Of a DNA stretch of 7,238 nucleotides, positions 1 to 6,069 are shown one piece after another. Source of the stretch: an uncultured Prevotellaceae bacterium (GTDB taxonomy: Bacteria; Bacteroidota; Bacteroidia; Bacteroidales; Bacteroidaceae). The stretch's first letter is position 1. Every line of letters begins with the position of its first letter. The notes under the pieces are model-generated. The model did no database searches. It was not told the DNA's origin and saw only the letters and a list, made by a program, of their open reading frames with translations. A program made the translations under genes and the position numbers. The DNA lies in assembly GCA_937891085.1 (NCBI GenBank), contig CALAEY010000116.1, forward strand, positions 1 to 7,238. Direction: 5' to 3'.

Positions 1-3000
1 CATAGGCGTTGTACTTGTAGGTACGTGTCACGGTGCCCGTCTTGATCTGCGTCACATTGCCGAGTGAGTCCTCTGCCATGCGCTGGTATATCACAGTGGA
101 GCTGGTGGCTCCGTCGTTCTTCCACGTTGTCTTGGTGTGGTAGCCATTGGCATAGGTGTAAGTGGCTGTACCGATGGCTCCTGAGGTAGCAGAGTAAACC
201 ACGGTGTTTAGGCCGCCCGTTGCCTTGTAGGTGTACTTACGCTGTAGCCACAGGTTATCTGCGCCTGTCTCCTTCAGGATGGAGTCACGGTCCAGGTGGT
301 CATAGGTGTACTGGCGTTTCACACCGTTGCTAATGATCTCTGTCAGTGGCAGGCTGGCGGTGTTGTAGGTATAAGTGGTGGTCACACCCTCGGCATTCAC
401 CTTCTTAGTGAGGCGATGGTAGGCATCGTAGGTGTAGGTCACCGCCTTATTGTTGGCATCAGTCTCCTTGTTTACGTTACCTGACGTGTCGTAGGTATAT
501 TTACGAACACCTGCGCTGGGGTCGGTAATCTGGGTGCGTCGGCCATAGGCATCGTAGGTGAAATTAGTTACCACACTGCCTGGGGCGGTGATCTTCGATG
601 GCTGCCCGTCGGGACGCAGGGTGTAGGTGATGGTACCTGCGGCATCCACTACCGAGGTGAGGTCGCCCATGGCGTTGTACTTACGGGTGATGGTTACGCC
701 CTCACTCACTTCCTTTACGTTATTATTAGTATAGGTGTAGGTGGTGGTACGACTACCTGGAGCGGTGATCTTAGTCAGTCGGTCGTAGGTGTCATAGGTG
801 TAAGTCGTCCAGCGGTAGGCACTGGCAGTGTAGGGGTTGGATACCCTGTAGAGTCTGCCACGGGCATCATACTGCTTGTCGGTCTTCAGCTGGGTGCCGT
901 TGTAGCGCACGTTGATGGTGTGTACATCACGTCCTAAGCCGTCATAGAAGGTAGTCACCGTAGGGCTGTTGCTGCCGCGTTCGGTCACTTTGTACTTGGC
1001 TCCAGGCACTGCGGTCCCACTGACTATGTCATACTTAGTCACGGTTTCGACACCATCTGGGTAAGTGGTGCGCAGGAGGCGTCCCCAAGCATCACGCAGA
1101 TACGTAGTCAAGTTTCCTCGGTAGTCTGTCTCACTGGCAAGCAAGCCTGTTTCTGCATGATAGGCATAGGTAGTGGCAACGCCTGTTGGGGTGGTATGGC
1201 TGGTCATACGCCCGTAAGCATCGTAGGTGTAGGTGTCCGTCAGCGTATTGGTGCTGGTGAACTCCTTCAGGCTGCTGGTCAGCACCTGCCCCTTGCTATT
1301 GTAGGTGAAGTCTTCTGTAGAGCGTACGGAAGTGCCGTTGAGCACCTTTTTCTGCGTCACGTTGCCTTTGGTGTCATACGTCAACTGGCTTTGCTCCGTC
1401 CAAGTGGAAGTGCTGCCTCGCTGGGTGGTCTCGGTCATGGTGAGGGGCAGGCCCAGCAGATAGCTGGTACTGGTTTCGGTGTGCTGATAGGTGTTCACCG
1501 TACTACGGCTCATATTGATGCCGTAGGTGGTGGTCTGTGTCAGTGGGTAGTCTCGGCTGTCGTAGGTGTAGGTTGTAGTAGCAGTGATGCTCTTTAGACT
1601 GTCCTTCTCTATCTGCTTGGTCAGCAAGGCATGAAGTTTCTTGTTGCTATCCACGGTCACGGTGTATTCCATCGTTTTTCTGGCTAGTCTATTCACCACC
1701 GATACAGGCATGCCGTAGTTCAGCGGATCGTAGGTGCTCACGGTACTTCTGCTTCTGATGGAGTCGGTAGCTGTCACTGTGGTGAATCCCATGAACCCCA
1801 ATCCTTGCTTGTGAACCACGGCTGTCTTGTAGGCATAGCTGTCCTTTGCTACCGTTTGCCCATTATATACCTGCCTTACACCTGTAGTTACAAACAAGTT
1901 GCCTTGATAGACAGAATAAGGGAACTCACTCGTAGGTAGTAGGTTATAGGTATATGCTCCAGATGAGGGATTCAGCATACCATAGAAAGGTCGGTAGGTT
2001 ATGCCCATGCCATCCTGAACCTTGGTCAGCAGACGCTCCTTGGCATCGTTGATGCGCAGGGAGTGCAGTGTAACGTAGGTATCCTTCAGAAAGGCAATGC
2101 GATTGTAATAGTCGTTGCTGTTGATTTCTATAGGGATGACGCAACCCCGATAGGTATAGGTGACATTGCCGTAGAGAGAGAACGTGTTGTCTGGTTTCCA
2201 CAGATAAACATACAGTTTGGTCTGATCTGACGGGGTGGTGACATATTCATACTGCACCAAGTCGGTATATCCGTCACCATTCAAATCTTGTCCAAAGAAA
2301 GCCCTGGTTGTACTGCTATTGTTTGGGACGTTGATGGTGCTTTTCTCAAACTCACAGTTACCCTTGCCGAAATAAAGCCCTGCCTGAGTGCCGGTGCGCT
2401 TGATGAAATCTGGGAATCCATCGCCATTGTAGTCACCCCATACCAGCTGTTCGCTGTTGCCCGTCATGTTGGTCTTGTTAAACGATGTGTCTGTGTGGGT
2501 ATTTGTCAGCGAAGTGATGCCGCTGAATTCATAGACGCGGATGCCCGTACTGTTGATGTGCATCAGGTCGCTCTTCCCGTCACCATTCAGGTCGAGCACA
2601 TACAGACGGTCGGCATTGGTCGGTTCATGACGGCCTGTATAATGCATCTCGTAAGGGAAACACTCAAAGTTTGACAGGATAGTGCCATGCTCCAAATCGA
2701 ACACCTGGCAGCGCGACTTCTTATTGGTATAACCTAACGGCTGGTCCAGGGATACGGAGAGAATTTCCCAACGGCCATCGCCATTAATGTCAGCCGTATA
2801 GAAGTCACGTGGCCATGGGCTGCGCTGGTAGCTTTCATGATAGATGTCTGCCACACCCATGTCGAAGCTGCGCGTGTAGAGCTGTTGGATTCCTGTGTAG
2901 AGGCTATAGGTGTAGACCGTAAAGTAGAGCATGTCATGGTCATTAGCTACCCTGGAATTCACTTTGATAAGCTCTTCGCCTGGGGAGGGGTCTACATCGG

Positions 3001-4219
3001 CAAACATCATCTGCACGAAGCCGGCTCCTGTCTGGATGGTGGGCATGGGATCAGTATATTCGCCACTGCCGTTATCCAAACCAGAATAAATATAGATATT
3101 CTCTATACCTGTGTATTGGCTCTCGAAGTAGTGCTTATGGTCATGGTGGTCACGACGGAACGGCTCCTTGCGCACATGGTGCACCAGCACATCGTCATCT
3201 GTACCGAAACGCTCACCCATCTTACCGCGATACACAGCAATGGTATCTGGTTTGGGGAAGTTGTAGCCACCAGCACCGTGCAGAGTGGAACTGTTGAAAC
3301 CAGAGGTAGGCTGCCCCTCACCATAGCTGAAGATGGTGCTTTGCGTCGTTCTGTTCATGCTCTGACAGGTTATATAGTTTAGCGTTGAGGCAGACCTAGA
3401 CGCAGAATATGTCAGCTGATAGTAGCGCTGAATCACGCCATCGAGCTTGGTACGAATCGCTTTCAAACGCTTGGTTTCTATAGATTTGTAACCGCCAAAG
3501 TAAGTGATAACGGGATCTGTTCGACTCGTATCATATTCAAACTCGATGGTAGCATGAGTGCCGTTGTAAGTGATCTTTGTAAGATGCTTCACAGGGGAGT
3601 CTGTGTCGTAGGTATAGCTCATGGTATTCCCATTCCTATCTGTATATGTAGAAATGGAGTATTGCTTTAATCCTGTGCGAGCGTAGATTGCTTGTGAACC
3701 ATCTGCATACATTACCTTAAAGGTGTTTACATAGTTTCCTGTGGTTGACATACGTGATACTTTAGTATTCCCTGTGACAGTGACATAGCCACTACCCGAA
3801 ACTACTAAGCGAACGCCGTCTAAGTAGAGAGCATCGTTGATGTCGGCCAGAATACTGGTGGCAGGGCTCTTGGTGGTGCCATTGTAATAGAGGCTCCAGT
3901 AGCCCGTACTGATGGTGGAAATACCGCCAAGGCTCCAGCCCATGCCTAAAAGTCCATTACCTTGCTGGCTGTTGTAGTTCAGTGTAATCTGTGGCTGTGC
4001 ATCGCCAATGCCAGGGTATGCCTCTATAGGTACGTTCACGGTATAGGCTCCAGAGGGTGAGACGCCTTGTGTGAAGGGCAGCGTCTTGAACTGTCCACTA
4101 CCAGTATAAAGCGTGTCGGTAGGCGCAGTGGGGAAAACGTCCTGCGCCACCAGCGTTCCTGCTACAAGTGAGAGCAGGAACGTCATAATGAAGTTTTTAA
4201 CTTTTGTTGTCATGGTCAT
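1..4219 (-). CDS. Secreted SpvB/VCBS/RHS (YD)-repeat protein, N-terminal 1406 codons, partial at left edge
   Basis: The minus-strand frame is open from ATG 4219 to the window edge with no stop; I checked its phase at six points and found no net frameshift. In-frame ATGs at 4213 and 4186 are alternative starts; only A-rich sequence precedes 4219. Residues 1-25 look like a signal peptide (FIMTFLLSLVAGTLVAQ). Residues about 50-106 match the SpvB/TcaC-type N-terminus, with key stretches ITLNYNSQQGNG and LGMGWSLGGIS. Four DxNGDG loops (residues 477, 543, 596, 645) mark VCBS/FG-GAP-like repeats, which often bind calcium. From about residue 880 to the edge there are about 22 YD repeats (for example TYTYDAYGRMTSH and NFTYDAYGRRTQI). 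In known relatives (Tc toxin B/C, RHS proteins) YD repeats build a hollow shell around a C-terminal toxin. That core and tip, and any immunity gene, lie left of the window, so toxin activity is inferred. It is the last visible gene of the leftward operon, 26 bp after the small YD protein. Confidence 0.
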   Translation of the reverse strand, partial: MTMTTKVKNFIMTFLLSLVAGTLVAQDVFPTAPTDTLYTGSGQFKTLPFTQGVSPSGAYTVNVPIEAYPGIGDAQPQITLNYNSQQGNGLLGMGWSLGGISTISTGYWSLYYNGTTKSPATSILADINDALYLDGVRLVVSGSGYVTVTGNTKVSRMSTTGNYVNTFKVMYADGSQAIYARTGLKQYSISTYTDRNGNTMSYTYDTDSPVKHLTKITYNGTHATIEFEYDTSRTDPVITYFGGYKSIETKRLKAIRTKLDGVIQRYYQLTYSASRSASTLNYITCQSMNRTTQSTIFSYGEGQPTSGFNSSTLHGAGGYNFPKPDTIAVYRGKMGERFGTDDDVLVHHVRKEPFRRDHHDHKHYFESQYTGIENIYIYSGLDNGSGEYTDPMPTIQTGAGFVQMMFADVDPSPGEELIKVNSRVANDHDMLYFTVYTYSLYTGIQQLYTRSFDMGVADIYHESYQRSPWPRDFYTADINGDGRWEILSVSLDQPLGYTNKKSRCQVFDLEHGTILSNFECFPYEMHYTGRHEPTNADRLYVLDLNGDGKSDLMHINSTGIRVYEFSGITSLTNTHTDTSFNKTNMTGNSEQLVWGDYNGDGFPDFIKRTGTQAGLYFGKGNCEFEKSTINVPNNSSTTRAFFGQDLNGDGYTDLVQYEYVTTPSDQTKLYVYLWKPDNTFSLYGNVTYTYRGCVIPIEINSNDYYNRIAFLKDTYVTLHSLRINDAKERLLTKVQDGMGITYRPFYGMLNPSSGAYTYNLLPTSEFPYSVYQGNLFVTTGVRQVYNGQTVAKDSYAYKTAVVHKQGLGFMGFTTVTATDSIRSRSTVSTYDPLNYGMPVSVVNRLARKTMEYTVTVDSNKKLHALLTKQIEKDSLKSITATTTYTYDSRDYPLTQTTTYGINMSRSTVNTYQHTETSTSYLLGLPLTMTETTQRGSTSTWTEQSQLTYDTKGNVTQKKVLNGTSVRSTEDFTYNSKGQVLTSSLKEFTSTNTLTDTYTYDAYGRMTSHTTPTGVATTYAYHAETGLLASETDYRGNLTTYLRDAWGRLLRTTYPDGVETVTKYDIVSGTAVPGAKYKVTERGSNSPTVTTFYDGLGRDVHTINVRYNGTQLKTDKQYDARGRLYRVSNPYTASAYRWTTYTYDTYDRLTKITAPGSRTTTYTYTNNNVKEVSEGVTITRKYNAMGDLTSVVDAAGTITYTLRPDGQPSKITAPGSVVTNFTYDAYGRRTQITDPSAGVRKYTYDTSGNVNKETDANNKAVTYTYDAYHRLTKKVNAEGVTTTYTYNTASLPLTEIISNGVKRQYTYDHLDRDSILKETGADNLWLQRKYTYKATGGLNTVVYSATSGAIGTATYTYANGYHTKTTWKNDGATSSTVIYQRMAEDSLGNVTQIKTGTVTRTYKYNAY

Positions 4220-4245
4220 TCTTTTTTATAGGTTTTACTTAAAGT

Positions 4246-4440
4246 TTAAGATACGTTGCCAGTAGCACGGGCTGTGCGGTTGCCAGCGGCATCGTAGGTA
4301 TAGGTTACACCACTCACGGTAGTGGCGGTGGGTTCAGGATTCTCACCAGACGGGTTATCTGCCCGTACAGGAATGGTGAGAGAAGCAAGCAGAATGACTG
4401 CCGCAAGCATCAATACAGTAACTTTCTTTTTCATACTCAT
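4246..4440 (-). CDS. Small predicted secreted protein with a single YD repeat (64 aa)
   Basis: The gene starts with ATG 4440; ATG 4434, giving MKKKVTVLML, is an equally good start. Residues 1-27 form a clear signal peptide: a basic MKKK-type start, a hydrophobic core VLMLAAVILLASLTI, and a likely cut after PVRA. A short Asn/Pro/Glu/Thr-rich linker follows. The protein ends with one YD-repeat unit, VTYTYDAAGNRTARATG, before a TAA stop. A lone YD repeat cannot form an RHS shell. The protein may be a helper or seed for the large YD-repeat protein that starts 26 bp downstream, or the remnant of another RHS gene. The frame is clean and the signal peptide well formed, which favours an intact gene. 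No Shine-Dalgarno is visible (A-rich leader), and I found no TAnnTTTG promoter between it and the smalltalk gene, so it is probably transcribed from further upstream. Confidence 0.
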   Translation of the reverse strand: MSMKKKVTVLMLAAVILLASLTIPVRADNPSGENPEPTATTVSGVTYTYDAAGNRTARATGNVS

Positions 4441-4473
4441 TGTTTTTTTGTTAGTTATACATTTATTAATATG

Positions 4474-4525
4474 AGAGCAAGCCTCTCGCTGGGGTTATAG
4501 CACCCCATGGAGGGGGGCTTGCTCT
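4474..4525. terminator. Long stem-loop between smalltalk and the small YD gene (possible terminator/attenuator)
   Basis: A perfect 10-bp inverted repeat (AGAGCAAGCC at 4474-4483, GGCTTGCTCT at 4516-4525) encloses a second small hairpin (GGGGT 4491-4495, ACCCC 4502-4506, 6-nt loop). A run of T follows on the plus strand (4525-4529), so it has classical intrinsic-terminator form only for rightward transcription. In the leftward direction of the flanking genes no T-run follows. It could be an attenuator, a processing or stability hairpin, or a block against antisense transcription. Confidence 0.
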
Positions 4526-4546
4526 TTTTCACCACTTAGGTACGGG

Positions 4547-4651
4547 TTACAAGCCACTCATGCAGCTGGTCACACCTATGGTAGTTCCGATAGCAGTGAG
4601 AATAGCCACTGCAAGCTGGATGACATACTTCCAGATTTCCTTGTTCTTCAT
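4547..4651 (-). CDS. Smalltalk family small protein (34 aa)
   Basis: This short gene starts with ATG 4651 and ends with TAA at 4547-4549. The product begins MKNKEIWKYVIQLAVAILTA and ends IGTTIGVTSCMSGL. A charged N-terminus is followed by a single hydrophobic segment (residues about 10-27) and a Thr-Ser-Cys near the end. This is the pattern I know from the Bacteroidales 'smalltalk' proteins, small predicted membrane peptides of unknown function usually found next to HU-related genes. The VTSC element is reminiscent of a lipobox but sits at the C-terminus, so lipidation is not supported. The gene lies 33 bp after the HU-like gene in the same direction and is almost certainly co-transcribed with it. 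A full Shine-Dalgarno precedes it, which is unusual for this phylum and strongly supports translation. Confidence 0.
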   Translation of the reverse strand: MKNKEIWKYVIQLAVAILTAIGTTIGVTSCMSGL

Positions 4652-4658
4652 TGTTCAA

Positions 4659-4670
4659 CACCTCCTTTCT
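4659..4670 (-). promoter_or_regulatory. Exceptionally strong Shine-Dalgarno for the smalltalk gene
   Basis: On the minus strand AGAAAGGAGGTG stands 7 nt before ATG 4651. This is a near-complete complement of the 16S rRNA 3' end. The other genes in the window have only A/T-rich leaders, so this site decides the smalltalk start and suggests high or specially controlled translation. Confidence 0.
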
Positions 4671-4684
4671 ATACGTTAAAGTTC

Positions 4685-5281
4685 CTAACCGATACCGCTA
4701 TCACCTCCATTGTCACCAGAAGAGCCGCCAGTGCCCTCGCTGCCTTCAGAGCCTCCGACATCCGTATTGGCTCCTTCCTCCTCTTGGCTGTTTCCGGTAG
4801 AGCTCGTACCTCTGGCTTTGGCTTTGGCTTCGGCCAAATTCACGGTGTCTGCTCCTTCTTTCTCTGCCTTCAGGGTTGCGGCTTGTGCTACACGGCTGGA
4901 GACTGGATTGAATTTAGCTTTTCTCATCAGGCTCTCAAACACGGGGTCGGGGGTGAACACAATGCTCATGCCAGTGATGCAAGACGCGGTGAACTCGGCA
5001 GCCGTGGCTGTACCCCTGCTCTGGAGTGAGAGGAAAAACCAGCCTACGCCTTCCACATAGACCTTCTTACTTTCTAATAAATACTCACGTACGCAATGGA
5101 ACGCATCGGTGAGCACACCTTTGATGGTGCCTTCGGTAAAGGCGGTGTTATGCTCATGTACGTGCTCCACCAGTTCAGGAGTTTCCACCAGTCCGCGCTG
5201 CTGAATTTGCGCATAATACTTTTTCTCTGAATTCTTGTCGCCTGGATTGCTGGGGCGACCTGCTACACTGTAATCAATCAT
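4685..5281 (-). CDS. HU-related DNA-binding protein with Gly/Ser-rich acidic tail (HU-HIG type, 198 aa)
   Basis: The start is ATG 5281, the only reasonable one; no Shine-Dalgarno is visible. Residues about 1-125 read as the Bacteroidetes HU-related fold. The N-terminal strand region ends KKYYAQIQQRG. A helix pair follows (TPELVEHVHEHNTAFTEGTI and VLTDAFHCVREYLLES), then the VYVEGVGWFFLSLQSRGTA turn, corresponding to the 'G-x-G-x-F' core of HU/IHF proteins. Residues about 130-160 are Ala/Lys/Glu-rich, and residues 160-198 are a Gly/Ser/Glu/Asp tail (GGSEGSEGTGGSSGDNGGDS). The family bends or wraps DNA, and the HU-HIG clade carries such Gly-rich or Ig-like extensions, as I recall. It is the first gene of the leftward operon, and its product might bind the phased boxes in its own upstream region or the 22-bp repeats further right; that is inference. 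Family assignment is from pattern, not search. Confidence 0.
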   Translation of the reverse strand: MIDYSVAGRPSNPGDKNSEKKYYAQIQQRGLVETPELVEHVHEHNTAFTEGTIKGVLTDAFHCVREYLLESKKVYVEGVGWFFLSLQSRGTATAAEFTASCITGMSIVFTPDPVFESLMRKAKFNPVSSRVAQAATLKAEKEGADTVNLAEAKAKARGTSSTGNSQEEEGANTDVGGSEGSEGTGGSSGDNGGDSGIG

Positions 5282-5386
5282 AATACATAAAAATAAAAAT
5301 GGTTATTATAGGTTTATGTTCTCTCTGCAAACCCGAGGTGATGCTGGCCGAGGCCTCTGTGCCAACCTTCCCTTGGTTTGCTGGGA

Positions 5387-5394
5387 CAAAGGTA
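5387..5394 (-). promoter_or_regulatory. Candidate Bacteroidetes -7 box for the HU-smalltalk-RHS operon
   Basis: The minus strand reads TACCTTTG, a perfect TAnnTTTG. A TTG-type -33 element is not present at the expected spacing (GGCA instead), so the promoter may be weak or activator-dependent. The phased CACT boxes begin just upstream of the -33 position. The implied leader is about 100 nt. Confidence 0.
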
Positions 5395-5417
5395 AGAGGA
5401 CTGCCAGACGTGCTTGC

Positions 5418-5461
5418 CACTTCTTGTCACTTATGGCCAGTAATGGGCACTTCTTACCACT
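5418..5461. repeat. Phased CACT boxes, candidate operator
   Basis: CACT occurs at 5418, 5428, 5448 and 5458, with a one-mismatch copy (CAGT) at 5438, so all five sit exactly 10 bp apart. The outer pairs form a longer direct repeat, CACTTCTTGTCACT (5418-5431) and CACTTCTTACCACT (5448-5461), with 12 of 14 bases identical. Ten-bp spacing puts all boxes on one face of the helix. The position between two divergent promoters suggests a regulatory binding site; the binding protein is unknown. Confidence 0.
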
Positions 5462-5498
5462 ACCTGAAAAAAGAGGGGTGTCTAATTTTATCAGACTA

Positions 5499-5529
5499 TT
5501 GCACGTGTGGTAGAGAACCTCTATTTTTG
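5499..5529 (+). promoter_or_regulatory. Bacteroidetes-type promoter for the DUF4248 gene
   Basis: TTG at 5499-5501 and TATTTTTG at 5522-5529 (a perfect TAnnTTTG) are separated by 20 nt, as expected for the major sigma factor of Bacteroidetes. The transcription start should fall near 5535, leaving a leader of about 50 nt before ATG 5586. Confidence 0.
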
Positions 5530-5585
5530 CCGTGCGTAAGCAATATGATTAAGCTAAGTATAACATTCCAATTATCTATCTGACT

Positions 5586-5801
5586 ATGGAAACTACGTTC
5601 AAAATCCGCAGCTATGGGCGCATGGAACTTGCCCAAAAATATTTCCCTGATTTGCAGGGAACCAGTGCTTTCCGCAAATTCAAGGGTTGGCTCAGGGTCA
5701 ACCCGCGATTAAACATTCAAATACTACAGCAGGACAGTCATAGCCGTACGTACACCCCAGAGCAGGTGCGGCTTATTGTAGCAGAATTAGGTGAGCCTTA
5801 A
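5586..5801 (+). CDS. DUF4248-type small protein (71 aa)
   Basis: The gene runs from ATG 5586 to TAA 5799-5801. The product begins METTFKIRSYGRMELAQKYF and continues PDLQGTSAFRKFKGWLRVNP, with a C-terminal RTYTPEQVRLIVAELGEP. The pattern matches the DUF4248 family as I remember it: a 'YGxxELAxxYFP' start, a 'W(L)...NP' middle and a TPxQVxLIxxxLGEP end. These proteins are about 70-80 residues and commonly lie next to HU-related and smalltalk genes in Bacteroidales. The basic helical middle and the family's MerR/excisionase-like size would suit a small DNA-binding regulator, but the function is not known. It has its own rightward promoter and is divergent from the HU-like gene. No Shine-Dalgarno precedes it. 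Confidence 0.
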   Translation: METTFKIRSYGRMELAQKYFPDLQGTSAFRKFKGWLRVNPRLNIQILQQDSHSRTYTPEQVRLIVAELGEP

Positions 5802-5815
5802 AGACAGCTCCCTAT

Positions 5816-5957
5816 CTATAGAATCACTTTTGCATTACTATTGCATCTACTCTTTTCTATTATCGCGTCGGTTTCACACTACTATTGCATCGGTTTTGCG
5901 TCACTATTGTATCTCTTTTGCGCTACTATCGTATCTCTTTTGCCCCGCTATTACGAT
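5816..5957 (+). repeat. Array of seven 22-bp direct repeats (iteron-like), last copy degenerate
   Basis: Units start at 5816, 5838, 5860, 5882, 5904, 5926 and 5948, an exact 22-bp period. The consensus unit is CTATTGYATCT followed directly by CTTTTGCRYTA. The copies at 5882, 5904 and 5926 are the closest to each other; those at 5816 and 5860 are more diverged, and the copy at 5948 keeps only its first bases (CTATTACGA). The two 11-bp halves share the core CTWTTGC, so the array also has an 11-bp sub-period close to one helical turn. There are no spacers, so it is not a CRISPR array. The form is that of iterons bound by a Rep protein, or of a multi-site operator; which one cannot be told from sequence alone. 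Confidence 0.
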
Positions 5958-5976
5958 TGTCAAGCAGTGCAGGGCA

Positions 5977-6008
5977 AACTTTTTTTATAATTTTTGCATA
6001 TTGATGCA
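5977..6008. other. A+T-rich tract beside the iterons, with a small inverted repeat
   Basis: A run of eight T is followed by TATAATTTTTGCATATTGAT, almost free of G and C, starting about 20 bp after the last repeat. It contains the inverted repeat TGCAT-attg-ATGCA (5995-6008). An A+T-rich tract next to iterons is typical of an origin unwinding element, but it could also be a promoter UP-like or curved DNA region. Confidence 0.
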
Positions 6009-6016
6009 GGAAGACA

Positions 6017-6047
6017 TTGTGAGTAAGTGCCATTTTCACTATCTTTG
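6017..6047 (+). promoter_or_regulatory. Bacteroidetes-type promoter for the 384-residue gene
   Basis: TTG at 6017-6019 and TATCTTTG at 6040-6047 (a perfect TAnnTTTG) are spaced by 20 nt. Transcription should start near 6053, leaving a leader of under 20 nt before ATG 6070, so translation would start with almost no 5' leader. The iteron array lies upstream of this promoter and could control it. Confidence 0.
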
Positions 6048-6069
6048 CAGCGAATAATCATCAATCTTT

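Larger units (their letters stand above)
5282..5585. other. Divergent intergenic control region
   Basis: About 300 bp separate the HU-like gene (leftward) from the DUF4248 gene (rightward). The region holds candidate promoters for both directions, a set of 10-bp-phased CACT boxes and a CACGTG palindrome (5502-5507). A 94-residue rightward open frame covers most of it, but the product has no recognisable pattern and the frame overlaps all the control elements, so I regard the region as non-coding. Confidence 0.
5802..6069. other. Non-coding region with 22-bp iterons, A+T-rich tract and promoter
   Basis: This 268-bp stretch separates the DUF4248 gene from the 384-residue gene. A rightward open frame (5791-6057) crosses it, but its sequence is generated by the 22-bp repeats; because 22 is not a multiple of 3, the repeats are read in shifting frames, which argues against coding. 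I see no convincing intrinsic terminator for the DUF4248 gene. Repeat, A+T-rich tract and promoter are listed separately. Confidence 0.

Noticed and set aside
296..1597. Rightward open frames at 296-484 and 1157-1597
   Set aside because: They lie opposite the continuous RHS reading frame; their Gly/Val/His-rich sequence is the antisense of Tyr-Thr-Tyr-Asp repeats.
1944..3382. Further open frames on both strands within 1944-3382
   Set aside because: All overlap the RHS coding frame in another phase or strand and show no recognisable pattern or signals.
4710..5060. Rightward open frames at 4710-5060 and 4784-5029
   Set aside because: They are antisense to the HU-like gene; the Pro/Ser-rich product reflects its Gly/Ser-rich tail.
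5299..5583. Rightward 94-residue open frame in the divergent control region
   Set aside because: It would cover both candidate promoters and the phased CACT boxes, and has no signal, repeat or family pattern.
5816..5957. CRISPR array
   Set aside because: The 22-bp units abut directly with no unique spacers, and no Cas gene is nearby.
5791..6057. Rightward 88-residue open frame over the iteron array
   Set aside because: Its Leu/Ser/Tyr-rich sequence is produced by the 22-bp repeats read in shifting frames; it overlaps the DUF4248 stop and the next promoter.
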